64,000 nucleotides of DNA from Ephydatia muelleri (Eukaryota; Porifera; Demospongiae; Spongillida; Spongillidae), in assembly GCA_013339895.1 (NCBI GenBank), contig JABACO010000005.1, forward strand, positions 7,566,888-7,630,887, given 5' to 3'. Position 1 is the stretch's first letter, and each line of letters begins with the position of its first letter. Below are positions 36,846 through 51,400 of the stretch, piece by piece. The notes below the pieces were generated by a model. That model worked only from the letters and a program-made list of their open reading frames with translations. It made no database searches and was not told where the DNA came from. A program made the position numbers and the translations under genes.

Positions 36846-37108
36846 TGTCAGGGCCCCAGGCTAGCTATGATGTCAGCCCTTCCCAGAGAGTCGTATCCGG
36901 ACAGATATCACCTGACTGGAGGTGTTGATAAGCTACTGAATAGGAGCGGCCCGAACATTCCTCATTGTGTACTGATGCGGACTACCTTGTGTTGCATGAA
37001 GTTAAAAACCAGTTGTAATTGTGTATGCTGAGTCTTGCTTAGTGTATTTGGCTGTTAGTGGAAACTCTGTCCGGTGACATTGCGCTAGCGCGTAACGGAT
37101 CCTTAACA
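36846..37108 (+). repeat. 3' LTR of the Gmr1-like element
   Basis: 263 bp, TGTCAGGGCC to CCTTAACA. Identical to the 5' LTR except for the 9-bp difference. Confidence 0.92.
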
Positions 37109-37856
37109 TTATACAGTTACTCATATGGAGAAATGGCCCATACATAGGCGGTCATCTTGCTTTTTTTTTTCAAATTGAATTTCAAACACGTTTATAATTT
37201 ACGATAAATCAGACTGATTGTGAATCTGTGCTTTATAAGATTATACCATTAACCATTCGTAAACTACAATCAAGACAAAAATTTAATTTCTACCGCGCAT
37301 AATTTATTCATAAATGAAGTAGTCATTTCGTAATACCTTGCGTCATCTTAGAAAAAGGTATAATTATTAATACTATGTCGGCTAGCTAGTAGTGGTTAAC
37401 GGTTATAAACTTTTGTCTGTAACGTAACTTAACTATCAATACAATTTGAATTACAATTATAATTGAACCGATACACACATTAAAATTAACTTATCGGCTA
37501 TTGTGCACTGGAGATGTGGAGCGCAACAATTAGGCACAATGATGCATGCAGGGATCGAACTACGTATGCAGCCATTGCTCTTCATGCTTTCATCTTCTGA
37601 GACGCAGGTGTTATGGTGAGTATACTGTGTGAATTTAGTAGCGTAGGGTATGTTCGGCAGTGGGTAGTGTTCGGCCCTATGTGCATATCTTGGAAGGAGT
37701 AGATATGGCCTTCTCCCTATACTAGTACAGTTGGCTATCTCTCTATAATGGTGGACATCTCCCTGTACTATAACCAGTGGTAGCCTTCCCCCTTTTACTC
37801 CCGAACCGTAAATTGCCCGTCTCCTTATACTGTTGGTCTTCTTCCTTTATTGTTAG
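37109..37856. other. Intergenic, nothing recognised
   Basis: AT-rich sequence directly right of the retrotransposon. No coding frame or structured repeat is visible until the minisatellite starts. Confidence 0.4.
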
Positions 37857-38128
37857 ACTGGTGGCCTTCTCCCTGTACTGTTGGTCTTCTCCCTATACTG
37901 TTCGCCTTCTCCCTATACTGTTGGCCTTCTCCCTATACTGTTGGCCTTCTCCCTATATACTGTTGGCTTTCTCCCTATACTGTTGGCCTTCTCCCTATAC
38001 TGTTGGCCTTCTCCCTATATACTGTTGGCTTTCTCCCTATACTATTGGCCTTTTCCCTATACTATTGGCCTTCTCCCTATACTGGTGGCCTTGTTGAGTG
38101 TGGATATGGTATACTGTTGGCCTTCTCC
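37857..38128. repeat. Minisatellite, ~20-bp unit
   Basis: Tandem copies of CTGTTGGCCTTCTCCCTATA with variants that have an extra TA or an ACTATT start, about a dozen copies. Stray units recur at about 40200-40225. Phe/Ser/Tyr-rich frames across it are artefacts. Confidence 0.9.
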
Positions 38129-38234
38129 CTGGGTTATTCAAATTAGGGGCAAACCAGGGGGTGGATAGGGGGTGGGAGTGGTAAATCCCTGCCCTGTCCA
38201 ATACCATACACTGTATATGGACTACAACTGTTTT

Positions 38235-39690
38235 CAGCGTACATACTGGTACAGGCCTGCACATCTGGTGGGTGTGGCCAAAGCAACTCCAGCAGCTTGA
38301 AGACATTACAAGCCATGCCCACATCCCAGGCTGCTCCCAATGTTACTGCTCTGAATGCTGTGACTGCACTGTCGGCCTGCTGATCCAGTACATATGATGT
38401 GTGGGATAGGGGGGGGGGGGGGGGGGGGCAACTTTCTTGGGGAAACCCCACCCTTTGGAAGTGTTTGATCTCTGAAAATCAATGTGAGGCACATGTGTGT
38501 GTGTGAACATATGTATTCATGCATACTCACATTCACACACACAAGCAGCATTTGCATGCATGTGTGCCATGTGCACATGATGTGTGTGTGGGTTATGTGT
38601 TATGTGTTCAATTATATTCAACAAAGCCCCAAGTGGTCATTGACAACCACTTTGTATCTTTCTCACACCCTTAGCACCTGTGGGCCAAGCTCCCCCTCAA
38701 TACCAATTCCTCTTCCATGTCCCTCCAATGGAATGCTTCCCTCCAACCCGACTATGTCATCACCGCCTACACCTTGCACCATCGAGTCCCCAGCCTTAAG
38801 TCCCAGTCAGAGATGTGGGCACCTCCTTCGACGGTAGGGGCCTGGCTACATTCAGCGGGCACATGTTCCTTTGTGGTTTTATTAACCAGGCCACAGTCCA
38901 GTTCCATACCTACAACCCCAGCGGCATTCTCTTCTACCAGATCAACAGTGTAATGACTGACATCCTGGAGGTGAAGCTTCATGGCGGGTTGCCATGGTTA
39001 ATGTTTGCTCAATGTGGGCTCTGGACCAGCTGTTGTTGGATCCAACAGTACCAGAACCTTCAACGATGGTCAGTGGCACACTGTGAGCTTCAGAACTCAT
39101 CGGTCATGTGGAGCTTGTACGTCGGTGCGAGTGTTGTGCAGTCCCCTCCTGTAACCTCTGTGATGGCCAGGGGTACGTGGTACTGTTTGAGCAGGCCTCC
39201 AATACCTTCTACGTCACCGTGGATACGGTGCATGCAGCGGCCATCACTGCCGTGATTGTCCCACTGCTGACCATGAAAGTCTCTTTGAGGGATTTCCCAG
39301 CACGTCGAGCAAATATGGCATTGCAACCCCTTACAGCATGTGTCTTATCCCCTCCTGAATGGTACCCTCGGTGTGCGTGATTGTGTGTGTGTGTGTATGT
39401 GTGTGTCACTGACTGTGTATACATGTACATGTATGTGTGATGTCATTGTGTGCATGTGATGTCATCCTCTCCCCCTCCTTTCCCCAGCACCGGATGAATT
39501 TGATGCTGTGTCGGTGCAGAATGTGGGCTCCACCTACATTATTGTGTCTTGGGACTTGCCAACTGACAGTAATGGCATCCTCATCAACTTCAGTTTGTAT
39601 TGCAATGGTGCTCTGGCAGGTGTCCTGCCCCTTACTGTGATCAGCTTCAACACCACCGGCCTCCTCCCCTTCACTTTGTAGATGTACATG
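38235..39690 (+). pseudogene. Decayed usherin-like exons: FN3, FN3, LamG, FN3
   Basis: Several exon-like blocks resemble usherin/FN3-LamG proteins. At 38240-38390 there is an FN3 end with CTSGGCGQSN and TLQAMP, typical of the usherin spacer. At 38672-38810 comes an FN3 piece (SMSLQWNASLQPDYVITAYT). At 38810-39375 there is a laminin G domain (TSFDGRGLATFSG, VQFHTYNPSGILFYQ, then FNDGQWHT in a shifted frame). At 39487-39680 there is another FN3 (APDEFDAVSVQNVGSTYII, VSWDLPTDSNGILI). In-frame stops and frame changes interrupt most blocks, so this is a relic or a badly assembled partial gene, not an intact one. Usherin is a large basement-membrane or stereocilia protein in animals. The assignment rests on motif memory and FN3-LamG-FN3 order. 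Confidence 0.55.
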
Positions 39691-41464
<1,774 letters not shown>

Positions 41465-41864
41465 TCCTAACAAGATCTTTTTATCACCTTCGGAAGCAAT
41501 TCATTACTTAAAACAAAAGCTTACATATAATTAAGTGGCCAGAAAGCAATAGGCCTGTGGTGAAGTACTGAAATGACTACAATTAAGCACACACTAATGT
41601 ATCATTAGCTCCAATACTCCTAAATCAAAGTTCAACTTGACTGTGACCTATTTTACATCTGCAGCACTCTTTCAGGCGGGAGCATGCCGAATAGTTCAAG
41701 AGAGCTGACACTGAATCACCAACATAGCTACACACATGGTTCTTCCATCAGTGAGTCTCTACAAGGCTGAGAAGGCATGAAGGTCAAGAACATAGAATTT
41801 TCATGTACATAAAACACATACATACATGTACCACATACATGTATGCACACATATTTATATATAT

Positions 41865-42432
41865 GGGACAGTTTCCACAAAATTGCCCCTCAAAATTCCC
41901 TTGCGTTTGAATCGCTATAACTTCCAAACGGTTAAGGCTATTGACTTCTTATTCTCAACACTTCATACTACACCATTTCTGTATAGTGAAATACGTTTTG
42001 GGGTATTGCAATGTATGATCAATACCCCACTAGGTTCAAACCCGCCAAATACCTTTCGGTTCTCCTGTAATCAAATCGCTTTTAAAATTCGGTTGTGGGT
42101 ACAGAGGTTCTTGTATGTATCACGGCAAATTGTGTCCCGCCATATCAAGCGGGGAAAATGTAGGGACCTCTCTATTTACAAACCGAATTTGAAGCGATTT
42201 AATTACTCCTACCGAAAGTTATGGTAGGTTTGAACCCGGTGGGGTATTGGATGTTGCGATACTTGCACAGTCAAGTGCAAGGCCCCCAAAATGTATGAAG
42301 TGTTGAAAATAGGAAGTCGATAGCTTTAATGATTCGGAAGTTATAATGATTCAAACGCAAAGAATTTTTATAACATTTAATACAGTCATGTATTATATAT
42401 ATGCGATGGGCCATTTTCGTGGAAACTGTCCC
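41865..42432. mobile_element. Family A foldback element, long internal loop version
   Basis: The termini match the 250-bp elements (GGGACAGTTTCC and GGAAACTGTCCC). The arms carry the same TCGCTATAACTTCC and AGGAAGTCGATAG blocks but are more diverged. A unique loop of about 300 bp separates them; it carries its own shorter inverted pieces (GGGGTATTG, GTTTGAACC). ATAT flanks both ends. Probably an older or longer relative of the compact hairpins. Confidence 0.75.
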
Positions 42433-42723
42433 ATATACATGTACATACACATATGGGGCAGAGAAAACATGGTAGCTTTCAAATGTTATAGTTGACACAA
42501 ATCTTATGCACCTCAACTTAAAGTCGGACTAACTGTTGCAAAGTTAAAAGTGTGGAATCTTTAATAAGTCAATGGGAAAGGTCAATAAAGTGCATACCGC
42601 AAGTGTATGACTGCTATAATGTGCTATTGTACATTTGATGCTTCCACCGTTTGTACCAGACTTTACCATACATGTAGATAGTTAGAGATCTATGACGTAA
42701 CCTCACTATGTGTAAGCTCTTAT
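42433..42723. other. Noncoding stretch between MITEs
   Basis: No feature is recognised. Confidence 0.3.
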
Positions 42724-42936
42724 CAGGCCCATAGCCAGGGGGGGATCCCCCCCCTCCCCCGTTCGATGCTTGAGTTCCGCCTCTTCTAGTTATGGTACTT
42801 ATAAAAATGCATTAGGCCCGAAGGTGTCTCCCTTTTCGTATTTGGCCCGCTAAACGCGAGGGGAACCTGACGGACTTCCCCCCACCGCTCTCGTATTTGG
42901 GCCCCCGGATAAATGCTTTCAGAAGTATTAATCGAT

Positions 42937-42982
<46 letters not shown>

Positions 42983-43006
42983 CCTAACTTCCTGGCTACG
43001 GGCCTG
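42724..43006. mobile_element. 283-bp MITE with CAGGCCC termini
   Basis: Inverted termini CAGGCCCATAGCCAGG and CCTGGCTACGGGCCTG pair at 15 of 16 bases. Perfect 5-bp direct repeats, CTTAT, flank it (42719-42723 and 43007-43011). The interior has TTTGGCCCGC-like direct repeats and a C run of about 40 bases. It is nonautonomous. Similar CAGGCCC-GCCAGG termini are common in invertebrate DNA transposons, but the superfamily is not assigned here. Confidence 0.8.
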
Positions 43007-43013
43007 CTTATTT

Positions 43014-43163
43014 CACAGGGAAAAAAAGCGTCGAATCATTTAGAAATCATTGCGTGATTGAACAGAAAATCACACGAAAATCAATAGAAGCGTGTGATTT
43101 TTGTGTGATTTCTGTTCAATCACGCAATGATTTCTAAATGATTCGACGCTTTTTTTCCCTGTG
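43014..43163. mobile_element. 150-bp perfect hairpin MITE, family B, copy 1
   Basis: The arms of about 60-66 bp are essentially perfect (CACAGGGAAAAAAAGCGTCG through AATCACACG) around a small asymmetric loop containing AATCAATAGAAGCG. It lies only 7 bases from the end of the preceding MITE. TTT flanks both sides. Confidence 0.9.
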
Positions 43164-44575
43164 TTTGTACTAATGCTCCGGTATATTACAGTTACACAAC
43201 CATTTAGCCTATTACGGACGTAGCTACTGTAATCATGTACGTGTCACATTCATGCTAACCTAGGACTCTGAGACTTGCAAGATGCTTCCGTCAAAAGACT
43301 GGTTGGTTGTCATGCCCAGGCACTCCTGTGTCGATTCTATAAGTGGCAAACTCCTCTGTGTAATCGCCACCTCCGTCTTTGCAACATATAATCCCAATTA
43401 GTGCCCACTCTTACAAGGGGTCATGCTAAGTCAGTGTACATATTGGTCATTAATACAACATCAAAAAAACAACCAGGTCTGGGCACGGCTGACTGACGAT
43501 AGGGTGGCACGTGATGATCGTGGTAGGCACATTGAATGTGGGGTGTATCTCACTAACCATTCAAGGGAAGTGCGATTTGAAGGCCCTAAGCTCTGAAAAA
43601 ATAATGATAAATAAGTTCATTGATTACTCTCATGTAATCCGTGAGCAGGTAAGGAAAATGTCATTTGGTTTGGAAACTATTGATGACTGAATAAGGAAAT
43701 GAGAAAAAATGAATGGACATTGGAAACCTTGCATAATTAATGTGGAAGTGCGGATATAGGTACTTAAGTTGCGAAAAACTACACAAAATATGTCAACTAG
43801 TCCCCACATTGCAAATCCGAGAGCAGCTAGTCAATATTTGTTTTTTTTCTGCAGTTAGCTGCAGTTTTCTGAATGCGTCCATACATTTTCTATGGACATT
43901 GAATTACGCAATGACCGAATACCGCGTAATCCTTTTGACCGCCAATTTCTCGATATGTGTAAATGTACCTTTTCAATAGAAGGAGAATGGTACTTCTTCA
44001 AAAGTAAAACATGAAATTCTTTGAATTAATAACATCATCCTCATTGGCACAATACTTTCAATCCTGTGCAGTTCTCTGCCCCAGTGGTCTCACTACTCTG
44101 TATGGGCCCACCCATCACAAATCCATTTTCCTCCTGCTCTCTTCTTGCTTTCAAAATCTTTCTTCAAAACCATAGAACCAGGTTGTATTTGTATCGTATT
44201 CTCGTTTTGCTTGGACTGAGTCATGATTTTATTATTCTTGACTGATGAAGAACCTCTTTTTTGACACTGTCACTGCACAATTAGCTTCCATCATCAATAG
44301 TGATTTATCTCGTGTACCCAAATAGAGCTCAATCCCTAAATGGCACCATAGACACCACCGGAATGGGTGGAGTTTTGATGTTAATGGAAATTCAATTTAA
44401 GCCTGTACGGCGATATAATTATTTGACTAGTGCCCACACACACTACAGTTCAGCAGATTAATTATATAATGCTGAGTCTAGGTACGAAACTAGGGCAGCA
44501 TCAGGGACAAAAACAGGGAATGAATGCAGAATGAAAGTCGTACCCAACCCCACATGACATAGCAGCGAATGTATT
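43164..44575. other. Intergenic, nothing recognised
   Basis: There are no supported genes. Short frames such as 43740-43979 have no recognisable motifs. Confidence 0.35.
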
Positions 44576-44726
44576 CACAGGGAAAAAAAGCGTCGAATCA
44601 TTTAGAAATCATTGCGTGATTGAACAGAAAATCACACAAAAATCACACGCTTCTATTGATTTTCGTGTGATTTTCTGTTCAATCACGCAATGATTTCTAA
44701 ATGATTCGACGCTTTTTTTCCCTGTG
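44576..44726. mobile_element. 151-bp perfect hairpin MITE, family B, copy 2
   Basis: The arms are the same as at 43014-43163. The asymmetric loop is in the opposite orientation (CGCTTCTATTGATTTTCG), so this copy is inverted relative to the first. ATT flanks both sides. Confidence 0.9.
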
Positions 44727-45169
44727 ATTACATCACCGCAGCGTTTCGTTCAAGGTGATGTGTGATCCATCTGATGAATTGATGGGGTCTGGCTACAAGA
44801 CTAATGAACTCGCCTGTCTTAAATTGATTAATTCACTCGTTGGATTACAACGAAGATCGCACAAACCTTACCGCAGCCATGCCGCTCTATGAGAGGAGCT
44901 TTTCACTCTCGCTCAAACGGATAAAGAGGCACGGCTGACAAACATTGAGAGAGAGATTGACTAACGGATACGTGGACATAGATTGGCTATAATTGCACGG
45001 CTTGCGGTCTACGCCTAGTGACAACTCTTAAGTACTTGTAACTCGAGTGACCATAAACTACATTACGATTTCGTGACCATGCATCATAATTATACAGTTT
45101 AAAAAGAGTTAACTTCGGAGCCTCTATCCCAGCCGCAAGTGAAGACCACAGTACTCCACCCCTCCCGCG

Positions 45170-45409
45170 CTCTGCCCCTCATTAATTATTCATATCGCAT
45201 CGCTTACAATATTTCTGCGTCCACACGCTTACGTTTGGACCAAGCGCATCACAGACCTCAGTCCCGGGCTGCATTTTGGAGCCGTACGCCACTGTTAGGA
45301 CTGGGAACGGTTATTCAACCCAAATGATTTCTATTGAACTCGCAAGTCATGCTAGTGGGCGTGGCAACTCCAAACGTGCCTGCCTTATTGTTATACTATC
45401 TAAGTGGCT
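45170..45409 (+). promoter_or_regulatory. Upstream region of gene 3 with blocks shared with gene 2
   Basis: It contains the CTCATTAATTATTCATAT / CTTACAATATTTCTGCG block and the GATTTCTATTGAACT / GCTAGTGGGCGTGGCA block in the same order as upstream of gene 2. The second block ends about 45 bases before the ATG. The intervening sequence is shorter than in gene 2. Confidence 0.5.
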
Positions 45410-48400
45410 ATGAAGGCAGTGGTAGCTGTGCTGTTTGTTTGTAGTTTAGTCCACTCTGGCTACGCCGCCGTCATCTTAGCGCCCTACCAGGAAGCTAACT
45501 GCACACAGATCGAGGTGCACGGCAACAACCTACAGGAGGTGTTAATCAATGTCAGCCTCACAGAGCCGTCCGACGCGTGCTTTCAGGTCGCCATAGCTCC
45601 TGGGAACTACACTATTTCCCAAGTGCTGATCATCTCACAGAACGTTGCCCTGCAAGGTGTAGGAAGGGATGTGAACGTTGCTTTCAACGCCACTAAACCT
45701 GTTGAATACGTCACCAGCCGACCCTATTACATCATGCAGTTTCTCAACACGTCCTTTGCAGCGTTCACCAACATTCACTTCACCAGCAGTCCTGGGATCA
45801 TCGGGTTTGAGAACGTGACTGAAGTGCGGATCATCAACTGCACGTTCAGGTAAGAGTATCACGTGACGTTTTTCAAACCGCTGGATACTGTTTTATAAAG
45901 GGGTCGGTGATACTAGCCCGGTGTAAGAGCATATGTGTTAAAGAGTTGTTGCAATCAATAAATGCATGCGCTCGCACACTCTGATGTATACAACAGTCCA
46001 TTGTCGAATATTCCTATACATCAATGGTATGTTCATGTCCCTCTTTTTGTCCCTGCGCCAAGTTTCTGTATGCTGATACGGTTTAATTTATGCAATATGG
46101 GAATGTTGTAGACTAGGAAATGTGTTGCTGGAATTGAACGTAAGCCGCTGTATTTTTTCCTCGTCCAGCTACTTCACTGACGGAGCCGTTGACATCTTCA
46201 ACTGTGGCTATCCGACAATCACAAACTGCACGTTCCAACACAACGGGCCCGCCTCCATCATCAAGCCTCAGGTGTACAGAGGCCACTCCGCCGGCCTGTC
46301 CGTGGCTTTCAGCCACAGCAATCCCCTCGGGTACAACCCACGCGTGAAAATCTCCGGCTGCACCTTCTCGAACAACACCGTGGACACGCACACCACGGTT
46401 CTATTCACCACGTCGAGGGCGATACAGAGCAGGACCTTCCCCGGGCGAGGGGGCGGAGCTGCTATCCTTCTGTATGCCGTGGACTCCATTGACGCCCAAA
46501 TAGACAACTGCGTGTTCGCCGACAACCGCGCTTCGTCCCTAGGCGGGGGTCTGTACACATTACCCGACGGGGTCTCGAACCACACAATTACGATCAGCCG
46601 GAGCGTATTCATTAGAAACAGCTGCAACGGGGCCGCGGGAGGTCTCTTGATCGGGTTCATTGATCCTGGAAGCCTGACTAGGTCTCACTCCGTGCTCGTA
46701 TACGATTCTGAATTTACGGATAACTTTGGTGCTATAGGTGGAGCTGTCTTCATATCTATAACCGGTAAAGTTTCCAACATCACGTGCGTGTAAATGTACA
46801 TTCGGGATCGTTAAAAGGTTGTCGCGAAAAGATTTAATTTCCATGCAGGACAAGTAAATAGAGGGCAACCACTTGTGTTGAAGCGTATGTATACGATTCT
46901 AAATCAGTGTGTTATAACTGTGTGCTAGATATAGTCCGATTCTCAGTGCGACATTTGTAGAGCCTTCCAGAATATCGGAATCTTGAAGGGGGGGGGGGGG
47001 GGGGGGGGGGGGGGGCGAGCGTTGCATGGATCCCTTTACACGACAAAAATCACATTTTAGTTTTTATTTTAATATAGTATGCATATGTATGCCATTTTGT
47101 GTGACGTCTTTTCCTCCTCAAATCGACCCATTTAATAGGCTACAGCCCAATAATACAAGGGATAGTGGGCAACTACGTCCTCTTCGAGAACTGCATTTTT
47201 CAACGGAACCAAGCTGCAACCTTTGGAGGGGCGATTGCGATATACTCGCTGATAGTGCTCGACCACCGGGAGAGGATTAAGCCAATTGACATATCAAACT
47301 GGTACGTATATGTATGCGACGAGTGATTTAGTAGCGCAAATCGTGATTTATACACGTCTGATATTATACCTGTTTAATTATTATTATTATTATTACTTGA
47401 ATTTCATTTTTATTAATTTTTATGGTCTACATTGCGCGACGATGCGTGTGTACATGTGCATGATCTTAGGAACATATCAATTCCTTGTATAGTCATGAAG
47501 TTTAGCAACCCGAGCTTTATTGCACATATCATTCTCGCGCATTTGTTACTACAAAAACAGTCTGTTCCTGGGCAACAGCGCGGCAAACAGCGGAGGCGTG
47601 GTGGGCGTGGCTTACTTTGCGGTTCGCCTCATCGGAAGGAACACGTTTCAGTATAACGCAGGGACGTCAATCACAGTGAGTGAGAGGGGTCGGGTCAGGT
47701 AGTCATAATGACAGCTGGGGCAACTGCAGGTGCTGCAAAGGCGCCCGCGAACATGGGGTGGATCTGTGTCCCATTAGCTGCAGAGACTTATGGGGATTTG
47801 GGGTAGGAAAGCTGAAGAGACATTTTCCAGGCTAGCCACTTTTCGCAAGCCACAGAGTATCCGAATCAAAGGCAACAGCTGAAATGTTTGGTCGCTTAAA
47901 CTTCAACTGGTGTATGGCCAGGGCTATCCTGGCAGGCGGTCTAAGGACAATAGAGCATTGTGGTTGTTGTATGTTAAATTAGTGTACTATATTGTGTATG
48001 AGCCTATTATATAATGCTAGTATCGCATATAAGATAAATAAATCATTAATGTAAAAATAATTATTACTATCAATTAAAAATAATATAGTCCATCAGGGAG
48101 CCCGCTCGTCCAAAGGGCACACGATAAGGATACCATTGTTTCCATAAATCTGATGCATAGTGAATCTAGGTTCACCCTGGCCTAAATATTAACCAAACAG
48201 TCAATCAATTACGCGCTTATCTCATCCTCACATCTCTATGCATTTTATTTCAGTATGTATGTACCGTTTATGTAATCACCCACAAAAATCCCACTTTATG
48301 CTGTCCAACCGTTACCCTATATATGCCAGTCGATTGGTTCGGTGATTCGAGTGACCGACGGCAGTCTGTTGCAACTTACGGACAACACAAACAGCGGCTC

Positions 48401-51400
48401 GGGAGGCGCGCTCTACGTGCTCTCGCTCGGTCTGATCATCATTGGAGATGGCGTCAAAATCGAATTCAGCAGGAACATTGGAAGGTACAGCAAGCCTCCC
48501 TAATTGACGTATATAATTAAGTAACTGGAGAGGTGTGGGATTAATTCTTTACTGCCTTTCTCTGCAGCTTTGGGGCATCTGTTGTCGTCGAAGGGTATAT
48601 CCCTGACCTGTATCAACGCCTCTTTAACAATACTCTATGTTTTATCCAACACGAATCTGCCGGGGTTTATCCGCAAAAGTGGAAAGAACGCAATGTGAGT
48701 TAATGGAGATACAAAAATGCCGGGCTCTATCGGTGGAGGTGTGCTTGCGTGCGCGTGTGAGGACAGGCGTACACTAGATATTTATGCATTCATGTGCATG
48801 AACTTCTTTGAAGCTGGCATTAAACTTTATCGTCTTTGGTCTTTATTGCCCCATCAGATTTCTCTCGTTTTTAGTGACAATGTTGCCTCTGTTGGAGCTG
48901 CATTCTATCTGGAAAATATTCGCAGCTGCTCTTTCAGTAATGTGATCCAAGACACAGGTCTATTTTTCAGACAGGACTTTGCAGTTTACAGGTATTGGGC
49001 TTCAATACGGGATGCTTGCATTTTGCGATACAATGGATGTAATGCCTTTAAATATATATAATTCGCTACAACATTAGTTAGCAAACTGGTTTATTAATCA
49101 TTTATTGTACAGATTAATAGTAGTGTTGGAAACGATACAATCAATGCTTAATTAATTAAATCAGGATCCTCTGAAATCAAGTTGAAACTGTAACCGAATA
49201 TTCAAACTGGACATCCTTTGAAAACATGTTAACAAGATTCCAATTAACTTAGCTCAATGATGAGCTATTGGTGCTCTAAACGTTTAAATTTTTATGAGGG
49301 TTTTAATGTGATTACTTGGATAGTAAATGGGACAGTTTCCGCGAAAATTGCCCCACGGTTAAAATGTTATAAAAATGCATCGCGTTTGAATCGCTATAAC
49401 TTCCCAACGGATAACGCTATCGACTTCCTATTTTCAACACTTCATACTACATCATTTCACTATGAAGTGTTGAAAATAGGAAGTCGATAGCGTTATTCGT
49501 TGGGAAGTTATAGCGATTCAAACGCGATGCATTTTTATAACATTTTAACCGTGGGGCAATTTTCGCGGAAACTGTCCCAAATGTAATAATAGTTGTCGCT
49601 ATTGATTTTAATTGCTTGGTGTTTTTTCCTCATCATGATTTGACTAATCAGTACAGACAGGTGATGCACAAAAAAATATATTGTAATAGATCCATTCAAA
49701 TATCAGACACATCAGGCATAACGCTAATTAAATAATTATGTTCCCAGTGGCAACAAAAATATCGATCATGAAAATGATGTGGAAAATATGAAATGGAATG
49801 TGCAGACTCCTCCTATTTCACTCCAAGTGATTGACCAATCAGTAAGTTACATGTCCTATCATCATTCAATTGAGGTTTAGTTCCTCACCTGCCCCCCACC
49901 CCACCCCCATCTTTCCCCCTTCCCTTCCCTTCCCCACTCCTGCAGATTGGAGCTTATCCCGGGGAAAATGTGCGGGTGCACATATCCGCACTCGACCAGC
50001 TTAACAATCCCGTGTCTGCCTTCCTACGGCTGTCCAATGCTGAAGGAAGGGTCAGCTGCAGTTCCAATCAGGTGTGCTGGCCCCCAAACAGTCCACCAAT
50101 GCATGTGCTAAGTTGTTTCATGCACCCATCATTAGTTGGCATTAGCCAAAGAGGAATACCACTTCCAGCCCAGCCTGGTGCTGTACGAAAGGTTGTCTGA
50201 AGAAGTATTCGACACCACTGTAGTTGCTACAGATACCAGAGGCGATCCTGGCACAGTGCTTCTAGTGACAGCAAGACAGACGGTAGGTGACATGGGATGT
50301 GGGGAAGGTGACTGATCGTGAGTGGAGGGGGAAGCAATATGTGTAGGTTGATCTTTCAACATTGAAGATACATGTCTAATTTATCTCCCCCGCCCCCTCC
50401 CCCCCCCCCCCCCCCCCCCCCCCCCTATAAACACTCACAACAATTCAGAATCAGGTTTGCACCAACTTCAGTACATCCAGGCAGGCATGCTACCCTGGTA
50501 GCATTCTGACTCAACAGGACACACTGTACTACAGCTGCACGTGCAGTTACGCTGAGAACCCAGTGATTGCCAACTGTGTGAACAGCACCATCATGTTCGC
50601 GGTAAAGAGCACATTGTTATCCTCTTTGTAGTTTCGTGCGTGTACGAAGAAGGCCATGCCATTGTCTGTGTAGGCAGATTGGTATGCAGCATGTATTCTG
50701 ATAATTTCACACCGTAATATGAAAGATGTTTGCAAACATTTTGGTGCAGCTATTTCAATTTGCATCTGGAAGGATTTTAGCTATTGGGAGGGGAATGTTG
50801 GTGTGCAATATACTGTACACTGGATTCTGCTTACAGCATTTCTCCTCTGTGCACTTTATTAAAGTTTCTTGTTCTAAATTTCATGTATGTACTCTTGAAA
50901 TAGGGTGAGTATGGTAGCCTCTGGGGCAACATAAGCAATCAGGCAAACAAATATGGAGACACCATTGTGACGCATTCGTGCCCAATGGGATACTGTCGGT
51001 GTCACATCTCAAGTGGCACTGTAGGGAACAGCGCGTGCCAATACTCCATAGATTATCAGAACATAAAGCTTCAATGTGACTGCCAGAGATCAGGTGAGAT
51101 ACAGCAGGGGGTGTGCATGGGTCACTTAACCAATGGGATCCACTCCCATGCCTCTAGGTGTTTTGTGCGGAGACTGTGTTGAGGGACTGGGAGTAAGCGC
51201 ATTGCTCAACAGATGCGTGTCATGCGAAAACTACTCAGGAGTTCTCATAGCTGGGCTAAGTATGTGAAGAGTACAGCTGCTGCATGGGAATGGGGGTGTG
51301 GGAGCACAGAGGCAAGGGTACCTTCAATGTTACATATGGTACATTTGAATTGATGTCTGATATATTCACCGTTTTATCTTGCTAGCATTTTGAAAAAACA

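Larger units (their letters stand above)
31900..37108 (+). mobile_element. Gmr1-like Ty3/gypsy LTR retrotransposon
   Basis: A 5.2 kb element with two LTRs, a gag region with a CCHC zinc knuckle, and a pol region. The pol order is protease, integrase, reverse transcriptase, RNase H. Integrase before reverse transcriptase is the hallmark of the Gmr1 clade; standard Ty3/gypsy elements have it last. The two LTRs are identical except for one 9-bp length difference, so the insertion is very young. The element looks nearly whole, with about one break in pol. A purine-rich tract precedes the 3' LTR and a TGG-starting primer-site candidate follows the 5' LTR. A TATA motif on both sides may be the target duplication. 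Treated as a genomic fossil. Confidence 0.92.

Noticed and set aside
37777-38168. Overlapping Pro/Tyr/Ser-rich frames
   Set aside because: They are shadows of the 20-bp minisatellite in all three frames.
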